A stretch of 64,000 nucleotides of DNA, taken from the NCBI GenBank assembly GCA_963573305.1, contig OY754337.1, positions 72,761,094 to 72,825,093 on the forward strand. Direction: 5' to 3'. This document shows positions 1 to 10,530 of this stretch, one piece after another. Below the pieces are notes generated by a model. That model saw nothing but the letters and a program-made list of their open reading frames with translations, did not search any database and was not told the origin of the DNA. The position numbers were made by a program, and so were the translations under genes. Numbering within the stretch: the first letter of the stretch is position 1; every line of letters begins with the position of its first letter. The DNA is from Pyrrhosoma nymphula (taxonomy: Eukaryota; Arthropoda; Insecta; Odonata; Coenagrionidae).

Positions 1-830
1 TAAATACGCCAAAAGTTTCAATTACGGCTTCCATGCACCGCCAGGGAAAAGCCATGGTCTCGGTTGAAATTCCTTCTTTCTAATCGAATTTCATTGGCCT
101 CCTTAATAATTCTATCCCAATATCCTTGGGAGCGTGCGAGCACTTTAGTTTCATGGAAATGGATGGAGTGGTCCATGGTTATGCTGTGTTCAGCTTTGGC
201 GGATTTTCAATTTGTGCCAGACGTCGACGTCGTTGGTGCTCCTTTACCCTGGTCTCAATGGTCCTACTCGTTTCTCCAATGTACACCTTACCGCATCCAC
301 AAGGCACTTGGTAAACGCCTGGTGTCTTTAGGCCGATAGAGTCTTTAGCTCGGATGATGAAATCCCGGATTTTTTGGGGTGGCATGTGAATCGTCTCGAC
401 CTTGTGCCTGGCGAGTATTTTAGATATTTTACCAGAAACCGTGGCCACATACGATAAGCAGGCTCTTGCAAGAGGTTTCCTTTTCTCTTCCTGCGTATTT
501 GGCGCCCGATGGTCAAAACACTTTTAAAGTGCCAACGATATTTAATGTCCGCTAGGAAGGTCCTGCGGAGGTGTTTTAAATCCTGAGGTAGGCTATCCTT
601 GTCGGCAGTGGACCTGGTGCGTTGAATTAAAGTGTTTAACAGTAACAGATGACTACGGCCGTTCAAATACAGGTTGATATGTGTTGGTTTTTGATAAACA
701 CTATGCCGGAGTGAGACATCAATCACCCGTTGAATCAAAATGTGGAGGAATGGGAGCCGACCGTTGCATTCCAATTCCAGAAATTGGAATGCAATGGAAG
801 TCGATATTAAACCTTTGGGTGTATTCAAAT
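1..830 (-). pseudogene. Penelope-like element: RT C-terminal part and GIY-YIG endonuclease, decayed
   Basis: This is the 3' half of a PLE retrotransposon, which copies itself with a telomerase-related reverse transcriptase and nicks DNA with a GIY-YIG nuclease. Reading the minus strand from about 828, the RT palm/thumb region is recognisable by RLPFLHILIQR and HSVYQKPTHINLYLN, then LNTLIQRTRSTADKDSLPQ. A frame change at roughly 330-450 leads into the nuclease, with GVYQ near 319 and KVYIGET near 270-290. Past a further frame break, the C-terminal stretch with FHETKVLA and SQGYWDRIIKEANEIRLE runs toward base 1. The YVDD catalytic core is not present, so the copy is truncated at its 5' side and broken by frameshifts. 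It continues off the left edge. A plus-strand terminal repeat lies just upstream (840-1010), giving inverted ends. Family assignment is secure; exact limits are not. Confidence 0.85.
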
Positions 831-839
831 CGGAACGGC

Positions 840-1010
840 CAACCCTTGACCACGCGCTACAACGGTGACGGTTGAAGCCTTCGTAAACGTCATCATTCGC
901 CTTGAGAATGGAGTGCGAGACGGACTCTGAAACGTCGGCAGTGCTAAAAAGCTTATCCCGGTGGAAGACCCGAGAAGACTACCTCAAATTGCTGAAACCT
1001 GAGAAAAATT
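840..1010 (+). repeat. PLE terminal repeat (pLTR), inverted relative to the adjacent PLE
   Basis: This stretch lies upstream of the minus-strand PLE fragment and carries a plus-strand hammerhead-like motif, so its orientation is opposite to the coding part. PLEs are known to have terminal repeats in either direct or inverted orientation. The boundaries are estimated from where the PLE protein similarity fades and where ordinary AT-rich sequence begins. Confidence 0.5.
901..936 (+). ncRNA. Hammerhead-like motif, degenerate (PLE type)
   Basis: The motif starts CTTGAGAA, followed by T, a possible stem II GGAGT/ACTCT (one end wobble), then GAAA and the self-complementary ACGT followed by C. The first block deviates from the required CTGANGA, so activity is unlikely. 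Placement in a PLE terminal repeat supports the call. Confidence 0.45.
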
Positions 1011-1289
1011 GATAATTTTGGAGCTGAAAACGTAATGTTTAAGAAAAAACGAAACGTAAAGCGTAATAGAATGTAAGAATTAAATAGTTCGTTATTTCAG
1101 ACATCAGATAGTGAAAATTTCAGTCCTACCTATAGGTATCACGAGTGCAAGTAATTTAAAAAAGCAAAAAAGATCCTACCTCTGCACTGATTCCAATACT
1201 TTTCTCTTGGGAGTACAATCTACGGGCCTGATCTAATCTACGGGTATGGGAGTTAAGTCTAGTTCAAGAGTTCAGGGGCCCTGATGAAA

Positions 1290-1440
1290 TTTTAATATAG
1301 CATATGTTTGTTCCAGTGCACTCAATTGCCCGCGTGCAAAATTTCAAAGCAATCGGTGTACCCGTTTTTGAGTTATGCTGGAACATACATACCCACATCC
1401 ACTTTTATATAGATACGTAGATAATACCATTTTTTAATAA
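1290..1440 (+). repeat. Dispersed repeat fragment of unknown class
   Basis: The text around 1317-1395 (GTGCAAAATTTCAAAGCAATC, then a gap, then GAGTTATGCTGGAACATAC and a run of catac/catcc units) resembles the kind of repeat tail, ending in CATA-like short repeats, that is common in arthropod genomes. A loosely similar style of sequence recurs near 15.82-16.15 kb. I cannot assign a superfamily. Confidence 0.3.
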
Positions 1441-1768
1441 TTTTTTATATTACTACCAGTATTATACAAAATATTTGCCCAATAAAAATTAAAGAACTAT
1501 TTCGTTTTATTATATTTTTCAATTAATGGATTTTGTTATGATATGCATGGACATGCCCAGTACTATATTACTTCTCTGAATTTCTATCCGAAAAAGTTAA
1601 CTGACGTTTGCGCTTGTTGAAAATGCAATGTTACGATGATCTAATCTAGTACCACAGAGTAGGGATTATATTTACTCTGTGCTATTACGGTAAATAATGA
1701 CAAGCTATGGCTTCGTTGAAGCCTCATGTTGCTACATTTATATTCCCCAGGTTACAGATATGTACACT

Positions 1769-1803
1769 GATAACCAACACTACCATTTACAGTGTTGGTT
1801 ATC
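1769..1803. repeat. Perfect 13-bp hairpin
   Basis: GATAACCAACACT at the left pairs perfectly with AGTGTTGGTTATC at the right across a loop of about 9 bases. No poly-T tract follows, so nothing suggests a terminator. Function unknown. Confidence 0.6.
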
Positions 1804-2254
1804 CAGGTTTCGTATAATTTACTCCGTATGTTAGATAATCGAATACTGAATGAGCGAATCTGAGTAGAGATAAGTTCAGTGGAGTGCTGACTTCGCTATA
1901 TTTATCTAGTAGCCCCTGTATGAGTTGAAAACTCATCTTATGCCGTTGAAAACAATCAGAGGAGCGGTAATTCATCGGTAAATAATCTACTGAACATTCT
2001 AATTCAGCCTGCGACTAGTTATGGGAGTTTATCACGTTATTAGCGTGCATAAACAACAAAATAAATTGAAAGCATGTAGCAATACACTCATTACTTTTAG
2101 GAGGTTGCTCAAGGAATTCACTTGCAGCATTACTTTAGTTTTCCGTGAGTTCATGGTGAGTGGACTGGATCCAAAAAAATAACGAAAGAGGATATGTAGG
2201 CCAAAGTAGCGTAAATTTTGTTATATATTTTTTTCTTTTAATTTTCAAATTCGG

Positions 2255-2650
2255 GCGCTAAACTTGAGCTACTCCCTCCCCGCCACCCCTGCCCCTTTGG
2301 CTTAATTTTATCGCCTCCCGTCCGACCTCCTCAAATTAATTACTAAACTTGCTGAAGAGGTCGTTTTTGTTCCTCATATCCTCCCCCATCCGCTGCCTCT
2401 CTCCTCATCTCACTGATGCACGGAGAGAATCCGAGGAGAGAGAGAGAGAGACCGCCAACCACCGAAACACGCTCTAAAACCTCTTCTCTTCGCCCATACT
2501 CCTTCCTTCCTTCCACTCTCCTTGTGTGTTTGTATGTGTGTGGAAGTTATCTTCCCTTCAGGGAGGGAGTGAGGTGGAGGTTGAGGGAGAGAGAGCTCTG
2601 GGGAGAGGAAGCCAGTGAGGGCAGGAGGAACATTGGCGGTGGGTGAGCGG
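2255..2650. other. Pyrimidine-rich to purine-rich strand-biased block
   Basis: About 2270-2410 is CT-rich on the plus strand, and 2411-2460 and 2560-2640 are GA-rich with a (GA)n run near 2440. It is more GC-rich than its surroundings. Open frames in it are compositional. It could be regulatory DNA or simply low-complexity sequence. Confidence 0.4.
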
Positions 2651-3589
2651 ACAGGTGTAATGGCGCTGCTTGAGGAGAAACTACAGTATGTGGCGGAAAG
2701 TTTAATGTGAGGGAAGGGTTAATAATAACCTTTGAGAGAAGGGGAAGGAAAATGTAAATGGAAAAGACTGAGGAGCTGATGGGATGCCATCACAATCACC
2801 AGTCGTTTTTATAGGCAGATAAAATAGATTACTGTTGCATACGTCCGTTTTTCTTCTTAACCCGAGTGATTTCACTGTAAAGAGCGGCCGTTGCCATGAA
2901 AGTTGATTGAAATGGCTAAATATCAAGTGTAGTCTCCTTGCGAGGCAGGACAGCTGGATAATTACCTCGTTTATTGGCCATCTCCTCATATTTGCTTCCC
3001 AGGTACCAATGGAAGATGAGTATTTAATCGGTCTGGAAATATGGACACATTAGGGATCGTATTAGTGCACTGCTGGATGGAGAACTGGCTTTTCTTTCGC
3101 AAGGGTCCGGTTTTAAATCGTGGAAGTAGCCGAGATTTATCAGTGGAATACCGATCACCATTTCGATGTTATGTGGAGAGACCATAAAGTCACTCAGTCC
3201 GTTGGATGGTGCGTTAACTAATGGCCCTTTCGTTGGCACCTTCCTTTGGAAGACGCCAAGTTTCCCTCCACCCTATGAAAAAGCTTTCTGGAAAAGAATC
3301 GGAACAGTGAAATTGAGGATAGCGATGAGACCAAATGCACAAAGGAAGAAGAATACCGAAATAGACAAGTTGACATACCTGTGTTATTATCTTATTCGAT
3401 TAGGAGATAATATTTGGCACATTGGATGGGAACAAAGCCTTGCCCATTCTATAGGGCATTGAAGTGACTAGTAATAGGCGGAGAGTATTTTAGTCTAAAT
3501 GGAGAGTGTTTTTGTGATTGAATACGACTATTAAACTGAATAACATTCAGTATCGAAAGGACTCTGGCTAGGATGTTATCATTATCGAT

Positions 3590-4135
3590 GGTTTTTATTA
3601 ATTATACTGAGAAAGCAATTATGCAAAGGAAAATGCAGCAAAATATAGGCTGAAGTGGATGAATTTTGTCATGTGATAAGTAAGAACAAGAGTAATATAG
3701 AGAGCAAGAAAGGTATTATGAGCAGCAATATCCAAGAAAAGCAAGCAGTCTATAAGGAGAAGAGTTGACTTTGAGCATAGCAGAAAAGGTTTAAAAGTTC
3801 TTCTTCGGAAGCAAGCTTTTCTTCATTTCGAAATATGCATTGTGTATGCTCTTTTATGGTGAAGCGTGTGCAATGAAAAACGCTGAAAGGAGAACGCTTC
3901 AGAAAGTGATACATGGTGATGCAGAAGAAGACTAAATGGACGGAAATTATCTCAACTGAAGATATAAGGAGATCTCGTGGAACACGATATTATATGCTAA
4001 ATATGCGAAGTAGTTGAGACTACCTTATAATTAATATATTATGAAGAATTGATAAAGCGGTTAGCTAAGCAAAGATAAAAACGGAGAGCTATAACAAATC
4101 AATCATCTCACTGCTGATGGTGACCTCCTGTCCAT
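3590..4135 (+). pseudogene. LINE reverse-transcriptase C-terminal remnant
   Basis: Translating across frameshifts recovers the region typical of the RT C-terminal end in RTE-type and related LINEs: a weak IQEKQAVYKEK block, then LLYGEACAMKNAERRTLQ around 3850-3905 (equivalent to the family's LYGSETW block), and near 4050-4110 an AKQR...RRAITNQSSH tail matching the usual RRAAVNQSS end. Many stop codons are present. The same tail recurs near 7.45, 13.6 and 48.9 kb, so one old LINE family is spread through the window. The 5' limit is vague. Confidence 0.55.
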
Positions 4136-4139
4136 GCTG

Positions 4140-6040
4140 AGTAGTATTGAAGGCCATTGAGCGTATGGAAGACCCATTTGCCCTCCGGTCTTTGTGCTGC
4201 CGCTAATTGTCCAATACTCTTATAAATTCCTCCACTATGAATGTATTCTGAAATTAAGAACTCTCACGCCTTTTAATATGTTATCTGCATATTGTCATTC
4301 CACGGGAGCTAATGAACTGTCTGCACTTTACCCGGGACGCCACAATATTCATAGATAAAGATAGATTCAAAATTCATAGATATTATTAGATTGGGTTCCA
4401 CTGGACAGGGAGTCAGGAGTGTACATACTACAGGAATTCAGAAAATTACTAATTAGGCAATTACATTATTTTATAATTAACTGTTCTGGATGAGCTAGTA
4501 TGCCTTGAAGTTAAAATTCCTGAGCGTGGGACTATTGGTTATGAAAGTGAGGTTTTTTCTTCGCCATGTGAATTTCTCCGATTAGAATATGTTCCTGCGC
4601 CATCCAACTGGGGCTATGCAACCTTTCTGTATTCCACCGCGATTTTATTTAAGCAGCAAGTCGCTCTCTGATAAATATGCTCTCTCATGGCGGTTCCCTG
4701 GTTTATTTCTTAGTTGAACATGTTCCAATCGGCCTGTGTTCGAAAGCCAAAAATTGTTAACAAAACCTGACGTATGCTACCTGTATTGGATTTTTATTGT
4801 TTCTAGGCTATTCACCCCTCATCCTATGGGTTAATTACTACGAGGGAATTAATTTTGAGGGTGTAACGTCAATATATTGCTTTATTGAAGTAATATATTA
4901 ACGACGGTTTATGATATATAGCGTTATTATCGATGTTTACATACAGGTGACTTACAGGGTTGTTGGCGGGATTGTGTTGAAGGGGAAAGGAGGATTAAAA
5001 ATGAGTTGGAGAAAGAGCAGCGAAATAAAAAAATATTAATGGGAAGCGGAGTGGGAGTTGTTTAAAAAAATGTATGACGCAATTCTGCGCATGCAAAGAG
5101 TATGTGCGTGTTGGAAACTAGCATTTACTAGCCATAGCTATAATTTTTGTTGATCCATAAAAGACTTTCGGTAGTTTTTGGCGCGGCTGGTCCTCCAAAG
5201 CGGCAGTTGCAAAAATCCATTCGATCAACTTGTTTGACTGGCCGTGGGAGGTGTGTGTGTGTGTGTTTAGCGGGTTGCGTGCCAACAAGCACAAAGGCAA
5301 ACAATTACGAGTCAAACACGTCCGTTTTCATTAACCACGTTAGCATAACCAAATTGGCGCATCCGTCGGCGTCAATACCTTGAAACACTGTTTTTATTTC
5401 TCTATCTCTCCCGGTGACTGGCCACAAAAGATCCGATGACTAACCATCGGCTCTTGTTATTATTTACTCCCGCAATATTTAGTTTTGTAAACTTTCCATC
5501 CGTAGCGTAAGCCCGTGCAAATTGATTTCCACTGGCGATGAAGGCTAAGCAAAAGCGCTCCTGCCTCCAGCGGATTTCGGAAACTATTGGACGAGGAGAA
5601 AGTCAAATAGTTCGATCGGTTGCTCGTTGTGGAGTTGGGGACCTTTTATTTACCTCTTCCACCCTAGCGATACATCTAAGGTCATCAGTAGTGATCGTGA
5701 AAACCTTCGCTTTAGTTGGTGATAAAAAGCAATAAATCACTAATTTTGACTTTGGTTATATGGGTCGATTTATCATCGCACACGATAGCCGTATACGACA
5801 TCCACAACTGCATGGCTTCAATTGAGCCGCAAGGTATGTGAAGATTATTCCGCATGCATGCTCTCTCTACGGCGTATTTTCTAAGGCAATCATATGATGA
5901 TTTTGGCGAAGAATTTTGATCTTACGTGGATACTGATCTGCATGAAAATAGCTGAAGAAAATCAATTTGAATAAATTGAATCGCGTTTTTATACAGATTG
6001 GTAGAAGTTTTAACATAAGGACAAAGGAACATTTTAATTC
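4140..6040. other. AT-rich non-coding stretch
   Basis: No gene or element was recognised. It contains a short (TG)n run at about 5251-5268. The 65-78 codon open frames at 5.1-5.4 kb lie on opposite strands over the same bases and show no domain. Confidence 0.6.
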
Positions 6041-6048
6041 TTTTATTC

Positions 6049-6270
6049 ATGGTGATAACGAGTCATCTCATTGCATCTCATTTATCTGGTTTTTATCATA
6101 TGTCTGATTTTAGAGTAGAGATTTTAAATGCTCATGACAAAGGTGCAAAGCTGGACTTTTTAGAAAACTTCGAGATTATATCATCATCTAAGGCTTTGGG
6201 ACCGAAATGGTTAAATAAAATTGTGCCATTTAATCTGTCCCCATATTATCATGTACCTGTCCCGCCTTAA
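6049..6270 (+). pseudogene. PLE protein C-terminal fragment
   Basis: This 73-codon frame contains HDKGAKLDFLENFEI and then WLNKIVPFNLSPYYHVP. It matches a second fragment in this window at 30430-30639 (minus), which has RDKGAKLNFLENFEI and NEVVPINSPLL. A segment of this form follows the GIY-YIG domain in many arthropod PLE proteins. Downstream lie a pyrimidine-rich stretch, a TA microsatellite and a hammerhead-like motif in the same orientation, the order expected for a PLE 3' end. The RT and most of the nuclease are absent. Not a host gene. Confidence 0.65.
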
Positions 6271-6380
6271 AAGAGAATTCCTCCATTATCCTGACCTTCA
6301 ACACGTTCCTTATTCCTACTTAATCATAACCCTTTAAGCTACTCCAACCACTCCTGCAGTACCCTCCCTCCCTCTCCGTG

Positions 6381-6415
6381 GATATATATATATATATATA
6401 TATATACATATCCAT

Positions 6416-6481
<66 letters not shown>

Positions 6482-6493
6482 ATATATATATAT
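6381..6493. repeat. (TA)n microsatellite
   Basis: Nearly uninterrupted TA dinucleotides from about 6381 to 6493, broken by CATATCCATAGA near 6407-6418 and a C near 6480. Confidence 0.9.
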
Positions 6494-6524
6494 GGGATCG
6501 CCACTGTGAGAATGTCAGAGTACC

Positions 6525-6557
6525 CTTGAGAGTGACACGAGAGTATCGAAACCGGTA
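6525..6557 (+). ncRNA. Hammerhead-like motif, degenerate (PLE 3' end)
   Basis: CTTGAGAG, then T, then GACACGAGAGTATC, followed by GAAA and CCGG. Stem III (ACCGGT) is self-complementary. Core bases deviate from CTGANGA and stem II is imperfect. It lies 3' of the PLE fragment in the same orientation. Confidence 0.5.
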
Positions 6558-6619
6558 GAGTTTAGTATTTTAATAAATTGTGTGAAAACATGCATCGCTT
6601 AAGTTTTCTTTCAGTAGGC

Positions 6620-7035
6620 AATTTGAAGTTGAGAAGAAAAACAATTAAAATATTTGAAAGGAATTATGAATATTTTATGAGGTTCCCAAAATGTTTTTAC
6701 TAAGGACAAGGTAGTTTGGTAATGATAGGTTAATTTCGGAATTGTTGGAAGGTGGCAGAGAAAATCCGACGTCGGGATTAGCCTCCTCAAGGCTCTGAGA
6801 GGTCAACACTTTACTTACGTCCCGCTCGATGGACGGAATACCACCCTTGAAGTTCTCTCCATTTTGCTTTTAGTAAGGGATCGGTATTCTACTGTATAAC
6901 CTTTGCCACTGTCGAGATTAGAAACCAAAACCTCAGGGAAGGATGACAGTTCTCTATCTACCACAACACACCGATTCCATTAAAAATAATCAATTTTATC
7001 ATGCCATTTTGACAACAATAACTGGAAAAGTGAAA
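6620..7035. other. Non-coding stretch, nothing recognised
   Basis: No open frame of note and no repeat that I recognise between the PLE 3' end and the next LINE remnant. Confidence 0.5.
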
Positions 7036-7039
7036 ACAG

Positions 7040-7490
7040 CAAGCTTGTAAGAAGGAAAACCGTCATGGAAACGTATGTATGGAGGTTGATCTCATATGGT
7101 AGTGATACTTGGACGATAGCAACGGCAAAACTGGAGAGAATGAAAATTAAGGAAATTTCGTGTTTTGGAAGAATAATTAAAATCGAAGGACAGAGAGAAT
7201 AGCCAGTGAAGTCCTAACCAGTGGCGGAAAAATGTGCATTCTAAAAATTCTGTATAGTAATAAAGAACAGATTTTCGGACACATTCTGCAAAACATAAGT
7301 CTCATGAAAACACCAATGGAAGGAAAAATAAATGCGGGAAGAATTTCCCAGGAAGACAAGTAATATATTGCATCAGGAAAATGATGTAGGATGTCCAAGT
7401 GAAGACTGTAGGAATTAAACGGTTAGCTGAAAGGAGTGGAGAGCTGTAGTAAATCAATCTTCAGATCGATGACTGCTAACGTGATCACTA
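7040..7490 (+). pseudogene. LINE reverse-transcriptase C-terminal remnant
   Basis: In one frame near 7055-7190 it reads METYVWRLISYGSDTWTIA and then RMKIKEISCFGRIIKIEG. This matches the conserved C-terminal block that follows the RT fingers/palm in RTE-like LINEs (YVWS..LYG.ETWT....R..A.E...RR..KI). A frameshifted continuation at about 7263-7350 gives KEQIFGHILQNISLMKTPMEG, matching the usual GHILRH..LMKT..EGK. A short ERSGEL block and the VNQSSD-like end fall near 7430-7470. Stops and frameshifts show long decay. No catalytic YADD motif is present because only the 3' part survives. Confidence 0.7.
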
Positions 7491-7564
7491 AGCTTTTCTG
7501 TAACTAGAAATAAAGTGATGAAAAACCTTTTGACGACTAAAATTACTTAAAATTATCCACTTAA

Positions 7565-7700
7565 AATGCTGGGAGCCGCTGGAAACCTGGAGGCTGCATG
7601 ATATTACTTGAATAATTCGGATCGTGCAAATGTCATGGTGACGTGGAGGATATTATTTTAAACTCTAATTATACCTCTAGAACAAAAAACGACTAAAACG
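7565..7700 (+). repeat. Dispersed repeat, copy 1 (see 26046-26230)
   Basis: GGGAGCCGCTG, GGCTGCATGATA, ATCGTGCAAATGTCATGGTGAC and AGGATATTATTTTAAAC-like blocks appear in the same order and orientation at 26046-26230. Superfamily unknown. Confidence 0.55.
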
Positions 7701-7878
7701 ACCCAATTTAACTGTACAAATATTCCTTTTCTCCACGAACCATTAAGTGACAATAGCACAAACTGATTGAGACCCTCGGATACTCTGATACCTTTCAATT
7801 ACTTTTATTCCTCCCTCTCTTCCAGTTCTTTTTCCCTTTTCCCTACCTTTTTCGTTGCTAGTACGAGCTAGTGCTAGT

Positions 7879-7918
7879 GGTAGCTAAGATACGAGCGAGT
7901 GCTCGTATCTTAGCTACC
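7879..7918. repeat. Perfect 18-bp hairpin
   Basis: GGTAGCTAAGATACGAGC (7879-7896) pairs perfectly with its reverse complement (7901-7918) across the 4-base loop GAGT. Upstream, GTACGAGCTAGTGCTAGTGG shows partial repeats of the same words. It abuts a dispersed repeat. Confidence 0.85.
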
Positions 7919-7921
7919 CCT

Positions 7922-7975
7922 GCCACATTCCCTGTAGCGGTTCACAGGGTACTTTGTTGGTGAATGTCCCTGGAA
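7922..7975 (+). repeat. Short dispersed repeat 3' end (family with GGTNNNGGGTA and GTAGATG)
   Basis: CCACATTCCCTGTAGCGG, then TTCACAGGGTACTTTG, then TTGGTGAATG. It aligns with copies near 13.76, 24.30, 42.66 and 52.43 kb, whose consensus is ccacacnccctnntggnggcttgc followed by ggtactttgtagatg. Probably the 3' end of a SINE or LINE family. Confidence 0.45.
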
Positions 7976-7999
7976 ATTCATTCAATGCGGTCTCACTAT

Positions 8000-9100
8000 T
8001 TTCCTATCGCGTGTTTTCCAGGACTTGTACAGATGATAGGCACTGTTGAGGAGCACCGACGTTTTGGGACAAAGGAGAAAGGGTGCATGGCTGTGCCAGG
8101 AGAACATCGTAGTCGCCCAATCTATTCGTGTCATCTCCGCATTTTCCGTCAAATTAAGCTCCGGGAAGCAGGGTTCTCGTGTCATTAGTGAAGACTTCCC
8201 GCGACATCATGCCATTCTCACCGGACGAAAGTTTTCCCCGGTGAAATGCGCCCATGTCGTGAAGGCTTGTGTGTCGTCACTTTATAATTGAATCCAGTTT
8301 CTCCGCCATATTGTCATGTGAATTCCATTAAGTATTTTTCAAGCATTTTAACTGCCACCAGCCCTATGATTTTTTTTTGAAACGGAGGCGCTACGCATGC
8401 TAATGTTTACCCGTTAACTGACCTGAAAAACGATAGTGCGAATGTTATTGTATTTATAATATTATTGTAGAATTTTAAATAATTTGGGAGGAGGAAAAAC
8501 AAGTTTGGGCGTCTGAGAAAACGGTTTTGACACGATCCTTTCAAATCGATGTTCTTTTTAGAGGGTACCGTGGAAATCTTGTAGAATTGGTTTTGGCAGT
8601 GTAACGAGAGCAATACCTAATTCACGGGTGATGTTTCCGCGGGACCGGGATGTTCTTGCTCTTGTCTGATGCTAAATTAGGTCTGCACTTTTTATTAGTG
8701 CGAAATTCTAGCCCTCTGATACCACAAACCCTATTATTATATTATTGTAATTCCACCCTAGAACTAAGTTATTCGCTCGGGTTCGGGGTGGTGCCACGAC
8801 TTTGTCCTCTGTTCCATGTGCTTCTTTCTTTTTCCCTTTAGTTTTTCGCATGCTACCATCGTGCACTTCCATTAACTGTGTTTATGAATTAAAATGGATC
8901 GTTTGGACCTATTAAAACTTCGTTTAATATTCGTTAAAGATTTAGAGATTCGAATGTTACATTTCAGTGATAACCCAGTTATTAAATAGGAAAGTATTAT
9001 TATTATCATAAAGGAATGTTACTGTAATTTACTCTAAAAATATTCTATTAGTGAGTACTATTGGTGATTAATAAAATCTGTCTACAGTAGTTAAATTTAT
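8000..9100. other. Non-coding stretch, nothing recognised
   Basis: Overlapping open frames of 60-80 codons on both strands at 7.96-8.84 kb carry no domain that I recognise. Confidence 0.5.
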
Positions 9101-9107
9101 TATACAC

Positions 9108-9510
9108 TATAGTCCCGCTAATCCGAACACCGATAATTCGAAAGTTCGTTTAATTAAAACATTTTTGGAAGATTTTATAAATTTAAAATATAGTTTTAGG
9201 CTGAATTTTATGGATAAACGGAACCAAATCAAAGAAAAAACAGAAAAACCAATCTTTAATTACTTTTACAAAAATATGGTAAAATACTGTAGTTCGGATA
9301 ATTTACTCTACAGATTTACCGTACAATACGGATTTTAATGTACCGTAGTTATTGACAATTGTGTCATACAATGCTGCACAAAGTACAGAAATGTATAAAA
9401 TATTGTCTCAATACATTTTGGGAAAAAGGGATTTGAATGGATTTTTACTGTTATAATGCAATTTTTCGGATAATCCGAAAATTTCGCAATCCGAAGCGTC
9501 CGGTCTAAAT
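9108..9510. mobile_element. pogo/Tigger-like non-autonomous DNA element, decayed
   Basis: Left end: AGTCCCGCTAATCCGAAC then CCGATAATTCGAAA. Right end, read in reverse: GACCGGACGCTTCGGATT then TTTTCGGATTATCCGAAA. Repeated CGGATAATCCG-type words at both ends are characteristic of pogo/Tigger inverted repeats. No transposase frame lies between. A similar end fragment is seen at 15.12-15.20 kb. Ends are too worn to define a TA duplication. Confidence 0.55.
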
Positions 9511-10256
9511 TAGTTCCGATCTAGTGCACTTGATGTTCTGGAGTGCGCGAAGGCGTTAGTGCGCTAAGACGATGAGCTCCAATATGATGTTTCATTTATT
9601 TTAATCCATTTTCAGCGTGTCAGTCTGAATGAACGTCAATGCTATTTGAAACCATCCTCGGACGTTTTTTGTTACAACTGACCAAAAAAGTGAGCAAATT
9701 CCGAAAAATTACGCTGAAACAGTCAGAAAAAAATGGTATCCATATCGCTCCATCGAAGAGGATTATCATTGATGGTTTTAGGGTTAAATACGGGAACTAT
9801 CGATTTTCTCTTTCCTCTTCACGAAGAAGCTTCCAGCAAATGCGTTGCGGTATCGTAGTTTGCGAAGGTAATGAACTTAAAGCTAAGAAAGAATAAATAC
9901 GGCGAAGTATTCCACCAAAATCATTTAAATGGCTACAATAATGTGACACACGCGGCTGCTTGAGGCTTGCCTCATATCTATTGACATTTAGTCTAATTTT
10001 CCTCACCTAATCCATGAGCCAATTGAAATGGAAAACAGAAATAATTTAACGGAGAGGGTGGACACTGCCTTTCTAGTTTTCCCGTCACTGATTGGCCATG
10101 CGTTTGGGAGGCCACACTGAGGACGATACTACCGTACACGCCAATTGCTAGCTATCGGTATTCGAAATCTGACCTGAACATGCTTCAATGGATGCAAAAC
10201 GTCGTCACCAACAAATGAACGAGCGTAGCGGAACCCAGAATTCCTTGAAACTCAAA
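9510..10256. other. Non-coding stretch, nothing recognised
   Basis: Short open frames only (for example 9639-9896) with no identifiable domain. Confidence 0.5.
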
Positions 10257-10368
10257 CATATGATATGCATGTCAATGGAGGCAGGCGATACTTTGTGGAA
10301 TTTAGTTGCACTGAACATGTTAAATGAAAAACTTTGTACTATTCCACAATATGATGTATTTTTTCCCA

Positions 10369-10400
10369 ATCGATTTCAACGTCTTAGCGTCATTATCAAG
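10369..10400 (-). ncRNA. Hammerhead-like motif, variant core
   Basis: Core CTTGATAA, extra T, stem II GACG/CGTT, GAAA, then self-complementary TCGA inside AATCGATT. The core differs from CTGANGA, so it is a variant or inactive form. Confidence 0.5.
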
Positions 10401-10427
10401 GTATACATCCTATACATACATGTACAC

Positions 10428-10460
10428 CTTGAAAATAACGCTAAGACGTTGAAATCAATT
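10428..10460 (+). ncRNA. Hammerhead-like motif, more degenerate partner arm
   Basis: CTTGAAAA, T, AACG/CGTT, GAAA, TCAA. It is the mirror copy of the motif at 10369-10400, and the arm's four differences all fall within or just past this motif. Stem III is no longer self-complementary. Confidence 0.4.
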
Positions 10461-10530
10461 AGGAAAAAATACATCATATTGTGGAATAGTACAAAGTTTT
10501 TCATTTAACATGTTCATATGATATGCATGT

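Larger units (their letters stand above)
1016..3580. other. Non-coding stretch; a few small repeats only
   Basis: I find no supportable gene here. It holds a dispersed-repeat fragment (1290-1440), a perfect hairpin (1769-1803) and a strand-biased pyrimidine/purine-rich block (2255-2650). The short open frames around 2.4-3.4 kb show no recognisable domain and overlap on both strands. Confidence 0.6.
10257..10530. mobile_element. Palindromic mini-element with hammerhead-like arms and 16-bp target duplication
   Basis: Arms 10313-10402 and 10425-10515 are reverse complements with 4 differences in about 90 bp; the outer 50 or so bases match exactly. A 40-bp one-sided tail (10273-10312) precedes the left arm. 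The whole unit is bracketed by the 16-bp direct repeat CATATGATATGCATGT at 10257-10272 and 10515-10530, read as a target-site duplication. Each arm carries a hammerhead-like motif pointing outward. The tail resembles sequence beside the palindromes at 35.3, 40.4 and 45.8 kb. It encodes nothing and probably moved with PLE machinery in trans. Confidence 0.75.

Noticed and set aside
6381..6493. Replication or matrix-attachment role for the TA tract
   Set aside because: A plain (TA)n microsatellite next to a PLE end explains it; there is no further evidence.
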